Shown: positions 40,223-51,454, counted from the stretch's first letter. The stretch is DNA of 64,000 bases from Allobosea sp035944375 (GCF_035944375.1 NZ_DASZBE010000008.1); one strand, 5' to 3'. A program made the numbers and translations. Notes: generated by a model not told the origin, from the sequence alone.

Positions 40223-40380
40223 TCCCCTCCCCCTCGTGGGGAGGGGTCAGGGGTTGGGGGCGCAAAGGCAACGCCCACCCCTGATGCGCGAGGTCCGCCC
40301 CTTCGTCCAACGCTTGTTCCCAGCCGTTCAGCCGGCCGTTCGCCCCCCACCCCTGCCCCTCCCCACGAGGGGGAGGGGTT
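40223..40380. repeat. Intergenic inverted repeat, GGGGAGGGG family (copy 3)
   Basis: TCCCCTCCCCCTCGTGGGGA is at 40223-40242, and CCCTCCCCACGAGGGGGAGG lies near 40377. The two halves are separated by about 115 bases of less repetitive sequence. It separates the binding-protein gene from the isoaspartyl-peptidase-type gene. Confidence 0.75.
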
Positions 40381-40402
40381 TGCGTCGAGGTTCCACACCC
40401 TG

Positions 40403-41356
40403 ATGACCAAACCGATCGCCCTCGCCATCCATGGCGGCTGCGGCACGCTGCCGAAATCCGAAATGAGCGAGGCGGAATGGGCGGAAGCCCGGGCCGACCT
40501 CGCGGCCTCGCTGCGGGCCGGCTGGGCCATCCTCAGCCAGGGCGGCACGGCGGTCGATGCCGTCGAGGCGGCGGTGCGCGTCATGGAGGATTCAGTCCAT
40601 TTCAACGCCGGCTACGGCGCGGCCTTCAACGCCGAAGGCGAGCACGAGCTCGACGCCTCGATCATGGATGGCTCGACGCTGGCGGCCGGCGCGGTCGCGG
40701 CGGTCAAACGCATCCGCAATCCCGTCAGCGCCGCCAAGGCCCTGATGCTGCGCGGCGACCCGCTGCTGCTGGTCGGCCCGGCCGCCGACATTTTCGCCGC
40801 CCATGAAGGCCTCGACACGGTCGAGAACGGGCATTTCTCGACCGAGCGGCGGCGCAAGAACCTGTCCTCGATGAAGATCCGCGAGCTCGTCGGCACGGCC
40901 GGCGAGGCGAGCGAGGCCGAAAAGCATGGCACCGTCGGCGCGGTCGCGCTCGACGCGGCCGGACATCTCGCGGCTGCGACCTCGACGGGTGGCTACACCA
41001 ACAAGCCCGTCGGCCGCGTCGGCGATTCCCCCATCATCGGTGCCGGCACCTATGCCCGCGACGGGCGCTGCGCGGTGTCGGGCACCGGCAAGGGCGAGGT
41101 CTTTATCCGCTACTGCGTCGGCCACGAGCTGGCCTCGCTGATCGGTTACAAGGGCCTGCGCCTCGAAGAGGCGAGCGCCGCCGTGCTCGGCGAACTCACG
41201 GCCCACCAGATCGGCGCCGGGCTTGTGGCGATCGACGCGGATGGAGCCATCGTCGCGCCCTACAATACGCAGGGCATGTATCGCGGCTGGGTGACCCCGG
41301 ACGGCACCGTCCATGTCGCGACGCATGCGCAAGTCGAGATCGCGGGGCCCGCGTGA
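40403..41356 (+). CDS. Isoaspartyl peptidase / plant-type L-asparaginase (Ntn hydrolase)
   Basis: This 317-residue protein has the plant-type asparaginase organisation. The N-terminal HGGCGTLPKSE and FNAGYGAAFNAEGEHELDAS are typical. The self-cleavage site is at AEKHGTVGAVALD, with the nucleophilic Thr of HGTVG at about residue 179. The small subunit then contains TSTGGYTNKPVGRVGDSPI. These enzymes hydrolyse beta-aspartyl dipeptides or L-asparagine after autoproteolysis into alpha and beta chains. It follows the SBP gene after a repeat. A role in degrading the imported compound, perhaps a beta-aspartyl or cyclic-imide product, is inferred from the context. Confidence 0.93.
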   Translation: MTKPIALAIHGGCGTLPKSEMSEAEWAEARADLAASLRAGWAILSQGGTAVDAVEAAVRVMEDSVHFNAGYGAAFNAEGEHELDASIMDGSTLAAGAVAAVKRIRNPVSAAKALMLRGDPLLLVGPAADIFAAHEGLDTVENGHFSTERRRKNLSSMKIRELVGTAGEASEAEKHGTVGAVALDAAGHLAAATSTGGYTNKPVGRVGDSPIIGAGTYARDGRCAVSGTGKGEVFIRYCVGHELASLIGYKGLRLEEASAAVLGELTAHQIGAGLVAIDADGAIVAPYNTQGMYRGWVTPDGTVHVATHAQVEIAGPA

Positions 41357-41382
41357 TGGCTGCCCGGTCGTCTCCCTCGGCC

Positions 41383-41490
41383 CTCATCCTGAGGAGCCGC
41401 GCAGCGGCGTCTCGAAGGATGGTCCAGCAGGTTCGCGCGTTTACGGAAACATCCTTCGAGACGCGGCTTTCAGCCGCTCCTCAGGATGAG
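41383..41490. repeat. Intergenic inverted repeat, CTCATCCTGAGGAGC family (copy 2)
   Basis: CTCATCCTGAGGAGC at 41383-41397 is mirrored by GCTCCTCAGGATGAG ending at 41490. Inner arms GCGTCTCGAAGGATG and CATCCTTCGAGACGC are nearly the same as in the copy at 14865. Confidence 0.85.
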
Positions 41491-41516
41491 GGCTCAAGGG
41501 CGCGGGAGTTGCTTAC

Positions 41517-42557
41517 ATGACCACCGAACCGATCCTGATCTGGGGCGCAGGCGCCATCGGCGGCACGCTCGGTGCCTATTGGGCGCGCGCCGGCATCCCC
41601 GTGCTGCTGGTCGACATCGTGCCCGAGCATGTCGAGGCCTGCCGGACGACGGGGCTTTCGATCACCGGCCCGATCGAGGAATTCAGGCAGGTCATTCCCG
41701 CCGTGACGCCGGGCGAGTTGACCGGGACTTACAAGCGCATTGTGCTCGCCGTGAAGGCCGGCGCGACGGACGAGGCGGTCGCCGCGCTGAGGCCCCATCT
41801 GGCGCCGGATGGTTACGTGCTCTCGGCGCAGAACGGCCTCAACGAGATTGCGATTGCGGCCGCTGTCGGGGCGGAGCGGACGATGGGCTGCTTCGTCAAT
41901 TTCGGCGCCGACTGGCATGGCCCGGGCGAGATTCTCTACGGCAATGAGGGGGCCGTCGTCGTCGGCGAGATCGACGGGCAGATCACGCCGCGTGCGATCG
42001 AGATGCACAAGCTGATGCTTGTCTTCGAGCAAAAATCGATCCTGACGACCAACATCTGGGGCTATCTCTGGGGCAAGCTCTCCTATGGCGCGATGCTGTT
42101 CGGCACCGCGCTGACGCAGGATTCCATGTCGGCGAACTTCGCCGATCCCGACCGCCTCGTGGTTTGGCTGGCGCTCGGCCAGGAGGTCGCGGCGGTGGCT
42201 GCGGCGCGCGGCGTCAAGACGCTGGGCTTCGGCGAGTTCGACCCGATGGTGTTCGCGCCGGGCCAGCCGGAATATCCGCAGATCGAGACCGTCGCCTGGC
42301 TCGCCGACTACACCTCAAAGACCGCCAAGACCCATTCCGGCATCTGGCGCGACCTTGCGGTGCGCAAGCGCAAGACCGAGGTCGACCCGCAGATCGGCAT
42401 CATCGCCGCGCTCGGGCGTGAAGCCGGCGTGCCGACGCCGGCGGTCGAGACGCTGGTGACGCTGATCCACGACATCGAGGACGGCCGGCGGCCGCAATCC
42501 CCCGAGACCCTGAAAGTGCTGATCGAACGATGCAAATCCGTTTTGACGACCGCGTAG
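41517..42557 (+). CDS. Ketopantoate reductase-like (ApbA/PanE) dehydrogenase
   Basis: This 346-residue protein starts MTTEPILIWGAGAIGGTLGA, the NADP-binding GxGxxG of the PanE fold. It has a central KLSYGAMLFGTAL segment with the catalytic-type Lys and a C-terminal helical domain. True PanE reduces ketopantoate in pantothenate synthesis, but this locus lacks pantothenate genes, and relatives with this length often act on other 2-oxo acids or 2-hydroxy acids. It overlaps the following SDR by 28 bases, so the two are co-expressed and may be consecutive steps. Confidence 0.8.
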   Translation: MTTEPILIWGAGAIGGTLGAYWARAGIPVLLVDIVPEHVEACRTTGLSITGPIEEFRQVIPAVTPGELTGTYKRIVLAVKAGATDEAVAALRPHLAPDGYVLSAQNGLNEIAIAAAVGAERTMGCFVNFGADWHGPGEILYGNEGAVVVGEIDGQITPRAIEMHKLMLVFEQKSILTTNIWGYLWGKLSYGAMLFGTALTQDSMSANFADPDRLVVWLALGQEVAAVAAARGVKTLGFGEFDPMVFAPGQPEYPQIETVAWLADYTSKTAKTHSGIWRDLAVRKRKTEVDPQIGIIAALGREAGVPTPAVETLVTLIHDIEDGRRPQSPETLKVLIERCKSVLTTA

Positions 42558-43285
42558 CCCTCGTCACGGGCGCCGCCCAGGGCATCGGGCGGGCCATCGC
42601 CACCGCCCTGGTCGAGGCCGGCGCGACCGTCCATCTCGCCGATATCGACGCTGACGGCGTCACGGCCACAGCGGCTGCGATCGGCGCCGTTCCCCATGCG
42701 GTCGATCTCGGCTCGCCCGAGGCTGCGGGAAGCCTTGTCGCCGACATCGTCGCGCAGAGCGGCCGGCTGGAGCTTCTGGTCCATGCGGCGGGTGGCGTGC
42801 GCGGCCAGGTCGGCCGGCCGATCGAGGCGATTTCGGAGGCCGACTGGCGGGTGATCTTCGCGGCCAATGTCGATTCCGCCTTCTTTCTGGCGCAGGCGGC
42901 AGCGCCCGCGATGAAGGCCTCCGGCCATGGCCGGATCGTGACGATCTCCTCGGGAGCCGGCCTGCGGCCGAGCCTGACCGGCATTCAGGCCTATGCTTCA
43001 GCCAAGCACGCTCTGGTCGGTCTCACCAAGCAGCTCGCCTGGGAATTCGGGCCGCACGGCATCACCGTCAATTCGGTGGCGCCAGGCTTCGTGCGCTCCA
43101 ATCCGGCGACCGAGCGGCAATGGGAAAGCTACGGGGCCGAAGGCCAGAAGCGCCTGATCGAAGGCATCCACACCCGCCGCCTCGGCACGCCCGCCGACAT
43201 CGCGGCGGCGAGCCTGTTCTTCCTGAGCGAGCAGGCCGGCTGGATCACCGGGCAGGTGCTCTCGGTGGATGGCGGGCGGTCCTGA
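42530..43285 (+). CDS. Short-chain dehydrogenase/reductase
   Basis: This 251-residue classical SDR has the cofactor motif VTGAAQGIGRAIATAL, active-site Ser in TISSGAGLRPS, and Tyr-x3-Lys in YASAKHALVG. The C-terminal SLFFLSEQAGWITGQVLSVDGG is the family end. The ATG at 42530 lies inside the preceding gene, giving tight coupling. Likely substrates are hydroxy/keto acids or sugar-like alcohols; the family is too broad to assign one. It ends before a repeat element. Confidence 0.92.
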   Translation: MQIRFDDRVALVTGAAQGIGRAIATALVEAGATVHLADIDADGVTATAAAIGAVPHAVDLGSPEAAGSLVADIVAQSGRLELLVHAAGGVRGQVGRPIEAISEADWRVIFAANVDSAFFLAQAAAPAMKASGHGRIVTISSGAGLRPSLTGIQAYASAKHALVGLTKQLAWEFGPHGITVNSVAPGFVRSNPATERQWESYGAEGQKRLIEGIHTRRLGTPADIAAASLFFLSEQAGWITGQVLSVDGGRS

Positions 43286-43315
43286 GGCGGGCCGTACTCG
43301 CTCACAGAACCACCA

Positions 43316-43409
43316 CGTCATCCCGGACGCAGCGAAGCGGAGATCCGGGATCCATCATAGGGCGATGCCGCGTCCTGTGATGGATCCCGGGGCAAGCCCG
43401 GGATGACGG
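43316..43409. repeat. Intergenic inverted repeat, CGTCATCCxGG/GATGGATCC family (copy 2)
   Basis: CGTCATCCCGGACGCAGCG and AGCCCGGGATGACG frame the repeat. Inner GGGATCCATCATAGGG and TGTGATGGATCCC match the copy at 26956-27065. The core is a near-perfect long palindrome. Confidence 0.85.
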
Positions 43410-43436
43410 AGTGTTTCCGAGCACAAGCTCGCTGAC

Positions 43437-45476
<2,040 letters not shown>

Positions 45477-45650
45477 TCCGCAGGCCGGCTCCCATCCGGG
45501 ACGCCAGCCCGGGAAAGACGTCTTATCGCGCAGGCAGTAAGGGCCGGGCAAGGCCCCAGAGCGCGATGGGACCATCAGCGCGGATGCGCTCAGGCGCAAC
45601 GCTCGTAACCGGCGACCGGGCGACGCCGCGCGGCGCGTGGCAGGTACCGT

Positions 45651-46538
45651 TCAGCCACCGACCGCATGCAGGAGCGCGCAGGCCGCGTGACGGGCGCTGA
45701 CGGGGGCGAGATGAAGGCCGTCCTCGGTCGCCAGTCCCTCGCCGTCGAGCCTCAGGAACCGCAATGTCGGCAAGGTCTCGGCCACGGTCGTGCGAATGGC
45801 GGCCGCGCGCGGTGAGCGCATCACCTCTGGGTCCACCGGCCACTCGAACAGGATGACCTCGACGCCCCGTTCCTGCTCCGCACGAAGCGCCGCCCGCCAG
45901 TCCACCATGCGGGCGACGAGCCCAGAGGGCACGGGTCGCGCTGTCAGCCTGGCGACTTCACGACCAACAATCTCCGCTGATACGATGTCCCCTTGGACCT
46001 GCGCCTGCAGAGACAGGCACGCCTCCGCCAGACTGCCGGAGCCGCGGTGGGCATGGGCCCCACCGCGCGCGCGCCCAGCGAGAGACAGCAGCAGATTGAT
46101 CGGCCGATACTCGGCGCGCAGACCGGGGACCCATGTCCGCAACGCCAGCGGTATCGGCCCCTGCGCATCCTGAACGAAGGCAAGGTCAGGGCCGAGGTCG
46201 AACGTATTGGTCTCGACAAGAATCCGGCGCGGGCGCATCGACGAGGCGCGCAACAGCGCGAGCCCCGTCGCAGCACCCTTGCCGCCGAGCGATGCATTGA
46301 GCCAACCCGCCGGAAGCCAGTCATCGGGAATGCGGACGCCCAGAGAGCTGCCGAGGATCACAGTGTGGGGATCGCCCTCGCCGATCAGCACCCGTTCGGC
46401 TCGGGCAAGGTTGGACGCATCCTGATCCGGATAGAGGTGGATCGTCGGCCGCCACAGCGCGATGACGGCTGCGTAGATCGCCAGCGCCAGCGCCGCCGTG
46501 ACGAGGACGGTCCTAGAACTGGAAGTAAATGAAGGCAT
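45651..46538 (-). CDS. SGNH-like protein partner of the MBOAT acyltransferase
   Basis: This 295-residue protein has an N-terminal transmembrane helix (about 10-28). A soluble domain follows with ILGSSLGVRI near residue 61 (candidate nucleophile Ser64 or Ser65), a LASLGG-like loop in WLNASLGGKGAATG, and a terminal DGLHLAP near 278 that fits the Asp-x-x-His of SGNH esterases and acyltransferases. It overlaps the MBOAT gene by 26 bases. Such pairs (AlgI/AlgX-like, DltB/DltD-like) move acyl groups across the inner membrane to a glycan. It is shorter than AlgJ/AlgX, and similarity to known members is faint. Confidence 0.7.
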   Translation of the reverse strand: MPSFTSSSRTVLVTAALALAIYAAVIALWRPTIHLYPDQDASNLARAERVLIGEGDPHTVILGSSLGVRIPDDWLPAGWLNASLGGKGAATGLALLRASSMRPRRILVETNTFDLGPDLAFVQDAQGPIPLALRTWVPGLRAEYRPINLLLSLAGRARGGAHAHRGSGSLAEACLSLQAQVQGDIVSAEIVGREVARLTARPVPSGLVARMVDWRAALRAEQERGVEVILFEWPVDPEVMRSPRAAAIRTTVAETLPTLRFLRLDGEGLATEDGLHLAPVSARHAACALLHAVGG

Positions 46539-47898
46539 GGGAGCTGCCGCTGTTGAGGACGATGGCGCCGAGAAGCAGGCCTTCGATCGCCTGGCGCCCG
46601 CGCTCTGACAGGCGAGAGGATGGAAGCAGGTGGTAGATCACGATCGGCGCGACATAGGCTGCGATGACCAGCAGCCGCAACGCGCTCGGCCGGAGTTGCA
46701 TGTTGGTGGAAATGGCCGTGAGATACTGGAGGACATCCCCGAAATTGGGCAGCTTGAACAGCAGCCAGCCGAGCGTAACGAAAGCGAAGACGGCCAGGAT
46801 CCGCATCGCCCGCGCAACCCTGCCGCCCCCACCCGAAAAGCCGCAATCGGTCGCCATCCGCTCCAGCGCCAAGGCAGCGCCATGCCAGAGCCCCCAGATG
46901 GCATAGCTCCACGCAGCGCCATGCCAGAGACCGCCCAGGCCCATCACGATCATCAGGTTGAGGTAGGTCCGCAGCCGGCCTCGCCGGTTCCCGCCAAGCG
47001 GAAGATAGAGATATTCCCTGAGGAAGCTCGACAGGGAGATGTGCCAGCGGCGCCAGAAATCGGCAAAACTATCGGCGAGGTAAGGCCGGTTGAAGTTGAT
47101 CGGCAGGCGGTAGCCCAGCAAGCTCGCGAGCCCGATCGCGATCATCGAGTAGCCGCAGAAATCGGCGAAGATCTGGGCAGAATAGGCCAGAAGCAACACC
47201 AGCAGGTCGATCGAAGCGAGATTCAAGCAGGCGGGACAGGCGATGTAGGCGGTCTGCTGCGCCAGGTTGTCGGCAATCACGGTCTTCAGGAAGTAGCCGA
47301 GAACGCAGTGGTGGACGACGCTGCGCCAGTCGATCTCGCCCCAGCGCTTCTCGCCAATCTGCGGCATGAACTGGGCGGCCTTGACAATCGGCCCCGCGAC
47401 CAGTTGCGGGAAGAAGACGATGTAGAGCAGGGTGTTGCGACTGTGAGGAAGCAGGCGCAGCGGCTGCGGCCGAGGATATTTCCCCCGCCAGCTGTCGATC
47501 ACCAACGAAACACCGTGGAAGGTGTAGAAGCTGATTCCAGCGGGGAGCGGCAGATAGAGGAGGGCCTCGCCGACGGATCCGATGCGGGCGAGATCGCCCA
47601 AGAGGCTTTCCGCGATCAGGCGATTGTACTTGAAGAAGGCGAGGACGCCGAGATTGACGAGAACGCCAACGGTCGCCGCGAGTGCCGGACGCGGGCCGGT
47701 CACCGCCGCATAGCTGGCGACGCTGGTAATACCCGCAGAGAGAAGCAGCAGGCCGAGAAGCCAGGGCTGTTCCCACGCATAAAAAACAAGGCTCGCCGCC
47801 AGCAGCCATTCGACCTGCCAGCGCCGCATGGCCGGCCGGTAGTAAACGATGACGACGAGAGCGAGAAAGACGCCGAATACCGTGCTGTTGAACAACAT
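46513..47898 (-). CDS. MBOAT-family membrane O-acyltransferase (AlgI-like)
   Basis: This 461-residue protein has about ten hydrophobic helices. The MBOAT catalytic-His region is in LGGLWHGAAWSYAIWGLWHG near residues 315-335, and a helix has FWRRWHISLSSFLREYLYL, a conserved AlgI/DltB signature. It transfers acyl groups, usually acetyl from acetyl-CoA, across the inner membrane to a glycan or lipid acceptor with the SGNH-like protein encoded downstream. The ATG at 47898 starts MLFNSTVFGVFLALVVIVYYRP, which is typical. Its location next to glycan genes suggests surface-glycan O-acetylation. Confidence 0.93.
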   Translation of the reverse strand: MLFNSTVFGVFLALVVIVYYRPAMRRWQVEWLLAASLVFYAWEQPWLLGLLLLSAGITSVASYAAVTGPRPALAATVGVLVNLGVLAFFKYNRLIAESLLGDLARIGSVGEALLYLPLPAGISFYTFHGVSLVIDSWRGKYPRPQPLRLLPHSRNTLLYIVFFPQLVAGPIVKAAQFMPQIGEKRWGEIDWRSVVHHCVLGYFLKTVIADNLAQQTAYIACPACLNLASIDLLVLLLAYSAQIFADFCGYSMIAIGLASLLGYRLPINFNRPYLADSFADFWRRWHISLSSFLREYLYLPLGGNRRGRLRTYLNLMIVMGLGGLWHGAAWSYAIWGLWHGAALALERMATDCGFSGGGGRVARAMRILAVFAFVTLGWLLFKLPNFGDVLQYLTAISTNMQLRPSALRLLVIAAYVAPIVIYHLLPSSRLSERGRQAIEGLLLGAIVLNSGSSHAFIYFQF

Positions 47899-48224
47899 GC
47901 GCGCGTCAAGGCCGAGCCGGGGCGGGCTTGCATATCATCCCGTTCGACATTCCCAATCCTATCCTCCGCGGCACAAAGTTGCCGCCAGCACGCATGCATC
48001 AACGCGGGGCGGGAACAGGCGATAACCATCCGCGGGACACTGCGCCAGCGGGATTTGCGCTCGGCAACCGCATTGGCCCCGGCATCCCTTCGTCATCGGG
48101 GATGTGGACTTTACCGGGCTCCGGGGGCAGCAAAAACAGGGCAAATGGCGAATCGGAAAGAATGGTGGCATTTCGTTTGGGTGATCGATATTGAGAGGCT
48201 GTCCAAGCCTTGGTTACAAAAACG
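47899..48224. other. Gap of 326 bases between divergent glycan genes
   Basis: No gene is supported. The gap separates the minus-strand MBOAT operon from the plus-strand kinase/nucleotidyltransferase gene and should hold both promoters. A CATCCC/GGGATG inverted pair lies at about 48080-48103. Base composition falls gradually here compared with the flanking core genes. Confidence 0.3.
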
Positions 48225-49715
48225 ATGATGCTGCAAGCTCACAATTCGATCTCCGCCGAAGAGATCCGCGCTGTAACGGATCGTCACGATCGCATCGCGT
48301 TTGTCTCGGGCAATTTCAACGTCATCCATGCCGGCCATATGCGCCTGCTAAAGTTCGCTGCGGAAGTCGCTGACAAAGTCGTCGTCGGGCTGAACAAGGA
48401 TGGGAACCCCGGGGTCACCGTTCCGCTGGCTTTGCGCGCGGAAGCGGTTCGCGCCATCTCCATGGTCGCGCATGTCATCGATCTCCCCGAAGGCTCGGTG
48501 GCGGAGATTTTGAAGCTTCAGCCGGATGTCGTCGTCAAAGGCAAGGAGTTCGAAAACGTTCATAACGAGGAGCAGGATGCAGTCTTGTCCTACGGGGGCA
48601 GGTTGCTGTTCGGCTCCGGCGAGATGCGGTTTTCCTCGATTGACCTGCTGCAGCGCGAGTTTCTTCAGCGCGAGACGTCGAGCATCCACAAGCCGCACGA
48701 GTATCCGGCGCGCCATGGCTTTGATGCCGCCAAGCTGAAATCGATTGTCGAGAGTTTCAGCGGCCTGCGCGTTCTCGTGATCGGGGATCTGATCGTCGAT
48801 GACTATATCACCTGCGATCCGCTGGGGATGTCGCAGGAAGACCCGACCATTGTCGTGACGCCCATCGACAAAAAGACCTTCGTCGGCGGCGCCGGCATCG
48901 TCTCGGCGCATGCGCGCGGACTTGGTGCCACGGTCCGTTTCCTGACGGTCGCCGGCAGGGACTCCTCGGCGCGCTTCGCAAAGGGCATTCTAGCCGAATA
49001 CGGTGTCGATGCGACAGTCATCACCGATAACACGCGCCCGACGACCTTGAAGGCCCGGTTCCGCGCCAATGGGAAGACGCTGCTGCGCGTCAACGACCTG
49101 CGGCAGCATGCCATCGACCACGACCTCCAGACCAAGATGCTGCGCAAGGTCAAAAGCTGGCTTGCCGATACCGACCTGATCCTGTTCTCCGACTTCAACT
49201 ATGGCTGTCTGCCGCAGCCGCTGATCGAGGCGATCGGCACGGCGGCCCGCAAGCGCGGCATCATGCTGGCAGCCGACAGCCAGGCCTCCTCGCAGCTCGC
49301 CGATATCTCACGTTTCGTGAACATGTCCGTCGTGACCCCGACGGAGCGCGAGGCGCGGCTGGGGCTGCAAGATTCGGAATCCGGCCTGGCGGTCATCGCC
49401 TCGCGCCTGCGCACCAAGGCCAAGGCGTCCAACGTCATCGTCACCATGGGAGCGGAAGGCGTGCTGGTGGTGGGCGATGTCACCGGCGAGGAACGGCTCG
49501 ACCAGTTGCCGGCCTTCAACGCCTCTCCGAAGGATGTCGCGGGAGCGGGGGACTCGCTGTTCACCTGCGTGGCGATGTCGCTGTGCAGAGGTCATGACAT
49601 CTGGTGTTCGGCCTATCTCGGTTCGGTGGCGGCGGCGATCCAGGTGGCGCGCGTCGGCAATCTGCCGATCCAGCGCGACGAGGTGATCGCGGAACTGATG
49701 GACCGGAGGCACTGA
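48225..49715 (+). CDS. HldE-like bifunctional nucleotidyltransferase-kinase, swapped domain order
   Basis: I use the ATG at 48225 (MMLQAHNSISAEEIRAV); a TTG at 48210 is possible. Residues 1 to about 150 form a cytidylyltransferase-like domain with SGNFNVIHAGHMRLLK (HxGH at 35-38). From about 180 a PfkB kinase begins, LVIGDLIVDDYI, with VGGAGIVSAHARGLG and the anion hole motif VAGAGDSLF near 441. In E. coli HldE the kinase is N-terminal, so the order is inverted here. Heptose-7-P 1-kinase and heptose-1-P nucleotidyltransfer are the family reactions, but a different sugar is possible. The next gene is another nucleotidyltransferase, three bases away. Confidence 0.78.
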   Translation: MMLQAHNSISAEEIRAVTDRHDRIAFVSGNFNVIHAGHMRLLKFAAEVADKVVVGLNKDGNPGVTVPLALRAEAVRAISMVAHVIDLPEGSVAEILKLQPDVVVKGKEFENVHNEEQDAVLSYGGRLLFGSGEMRFSSIDLLQREFLQRETSSIHKPHEYPARHGFDAAKLKSIVESFSGLRVLVIGDLIVDDYITCDPLGMSQEDPTIVVTPIDKKTFVGGAGIVSAHARGLGATVRFLTVAGRDSSARFAKGILAEYGVDATVITDNTRPTTLKARFRANGKTLLRVNDLRQHAIDHDLQTKMLRKVKSWLADTDLILFSDFNYGCLPQPLIEAIGTAARKRGIMLAADSQASSQLADISRFVNMSVVTPTEREARLGLQDSESGLAVIASRLRTKAKASNVIVTMGAEGVLVVGDVTGEERLDQLPAFNASPKDVAGAGDSLFTCVAMSLCRGHDIWCSAYLGSVAAAIQVARVGNLPIQRDEVIAELMDRRH

Positions 49716-49717
49716 GC

Positions 49718-50431
49718 ATGCGCGCTCTTCTGCTCGCGGCCGGCATGGGGACACGGCTGAGGCCGATCACCGACACGATCCCGAAATGCCTGGTGCCGAT
49801 CCACGGCAAGCCCTTGCTCGACTATTGGCTCGAGAGCCTGTTTTCCGGCAACGCCATCGAACGCGCCGTGATCAACACGCATTATCTCGCCTCGGTCGTG
49901 GAAGATCATGTCGCATTGTCCCCCTGGAGATCGCGCATCGATCTCGTCTTCGAGCCGGAGCTGCTGGGAACGGGCGGCACGCTCGTCGCCAACCGGGAGA
50001 GACTGGGCGAGGGGCCGGTCCTCGTCGCCCATGCCGACAACCTGACCGATTTCGACGTGGCGGGCTTTGCAGCCTTTCACGCGGCGCGCCCGGCGACAGC
50101 CGCCATGAGCATGCTGGCCTTCCGGACCGATGCGCCGCGGACCTGCGGCATCCTCGAACTGGACGGCCAGGGCCTGGTGCAGGCCTTCCACGAGAAGGTC
50201 GAGAACCCGCCCGGCAATCTCGCCAATGCGGCGGTCTACATCGTCGAACCGGAGATGATCGATTTCGCCGCGAAACTCGGCAAGCCTTTCGTCGATCTCT
50301 CGACCGAGGTGATCCCGCATTTCATCGGCCGCATCGCGGTGATGGAAACGCCAGGCTACCACCGCGACATCGGCAACCCGGAGAGCTTGGCGCGCGCGCA
50401 TGCCGAGTTCAGGCCTGGCGAAGGCGCTTGA
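49718..50431 (+). CDS. Sugar-1-phosphate nucleotidyltransferase
   Basis: I use the ATG at 49718 (MRALLLAAGMGTRLRPITDT), two bases after the preceding stop. The 237-residue protein has the Rossmann-type GMGTRLRP signature, the conserved IPKCLVPIHGKPLLDYW (Lys binding the phosphate) and LVAHADNLTDFD in the metal position. It resembles HddC/GDP-mannose pyrophosphorylase N-terminal domains. With the HldE-like kinase it could activate a heptose or related sugar as a GDP or CDP sugar; the nucleotide is not visible from sequence. Both genes are likely one transcription unit. Confidence 0.85.
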   Translation: MRALLLAAGMGTRLRPITDTIPKCLVPIHGKPLLDYWLESLFSGNAIERAVINTHYLASVVEDHVALSPWRSRIDLVFEPELLGTGGTLVANRERLGEGPVLVAHADNLTDFDVAGFAAFHAARPATAAMSMLAFRTDAPRTCGILELDGQGLVQAFHEKVENPPGNLANAAVYIVEPEMIDFAAKLGKPFVDLSTEVIPHFIGRIAVMETPGYHRDIGNPESLARAHAEFRPGEGA

Positions 50432-50674
50432 AGAGGCCAGGGAATCCAGCACGACCCGGCGCCCCGATTGGACCTCGTCGTCATCCAAGGATGCGCCGAG
50501 GAGGATGCGCCTAGGTCATGGCCCTGAGAACACCGCGCTCCGATCCGACGCGTCGCGGTCAGCCGCACCGTGACCGTTTTCGCACAGCGGTGACCAAGAT
50601 GATACCGCCGCCCGACCTGCCATTGCGAGCCGAGAGCCGCAATGTTAGGGGGATCGCCTCCCGAGGAGAGCCAG

Positions 50675-51454
50675 ATGTCCGACGCAACGTCCCCGCGCAA
50701 GGTCCTGACGATCGTCGTGCCGGCGTATAACGAAGTCCGTTTCATCGCTCAGACGCTGAGTGTCGTTTCGGCTGCCGCGCAGCGTCATCTCGACGATTAC
50801 GAGATCATCATGATCGACGACGGCTCGCAGGACGGAACCGGCGATGCGGCCGAGGCCTTCGCCGCGACGGCCTCCAAGGTCCGCGTACACCGCCAGCCGC
50901 GCAATATGGGTGTGGGCGCCGCCTATCTCACCGGGCTGCAGCAGGCGCGCTTCCCGTTCATCACCGTCGTCCCCGGCGACAATGCCTTCTCTGTCGAGGC
51001 TCTCGACAATGTTTTTGCCGTCGTCGGCGAAAGCAACCTGATCGTCTCCTACCGCGACAACATGGAAGTCCGAACCCCGTTGCGTCGGACGCTCTCGATC
51101 ATCTGCACGACGATGATGGGGGTCGTCTCGGGCCGTCGCGTCCGCGACGCGCACAGCATGTTCGTGTTCCCCGTCGCTCTCGCCCGTTACGTCAATGTCC
51201 AGCCGGACTACAGCTATCATATCCAGAGCCTGGGGCGCCTGTTGGTGCTGGTGCGAGACTTCCGTGAGGTTCCCGCTCCGCTCAACCCGCGCCCGGACGC
51301 GAATTCCGGTGTGATGAAGGCCAAGATCATCATGCGCCTGGGTACCGCTATGCTGGGTCTTGGGTACTGGCGGGCGACGACCGTGCTGGAACGGCGGCGG
51401 ATGAGCGGCGACCTCGCCGAGGCGCGATCGATCCTGTCCACCGACAAAAAGTGA
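50675..51454 (+). CDS. GT2 glycosyltransferase (polyprenol-phosphate-type)
   Basis: I use the ATG at 50675 (MSDATSPRKVLTIVVPAYNE), with GAGGAGAG as a good site. The 259-residue GT2 has the catalytic DDGSQDGT (residues 48-55), RQPRNMGVGAAYLTGL and a DAHSMFVFP acceptor-side region, similar to DPM1/GtrB-like enzymes that transfer sugar to polyprenyl phosphate on the cytosolic face. There is no long hydrophobic tail like that of GtrB, only a hint near the C-terminus. It overlaps a 75-codon small open frame by four bases, and that precedes the AT-rich GT-C-like gene. A Gtr-like decorating set is my inference. Confidence 0.88.
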   Translation: MSDATSPRKVLTIVVPAYNEVRFIAQTLSVVSAAAQRHLDDYEIIMIDDGSQDGTGDAAEAFAATASKVRVHRQPRNMGVGAAYLTGLQQARFPFITVVPGDNAFSVEALDNVFAVVGESNLIVSYRDNMEVRTPLRRTLSIICTTMMGVVSGRRVRDAHSMFVFPVALARYVNVQPDYSYHIQSLGRLLVLVRDFREVPAPLNPRPDANSGVMKAKIIMRLGTAMLGLGYWRATTVLERRRMSGDLAEARSILSTDKK

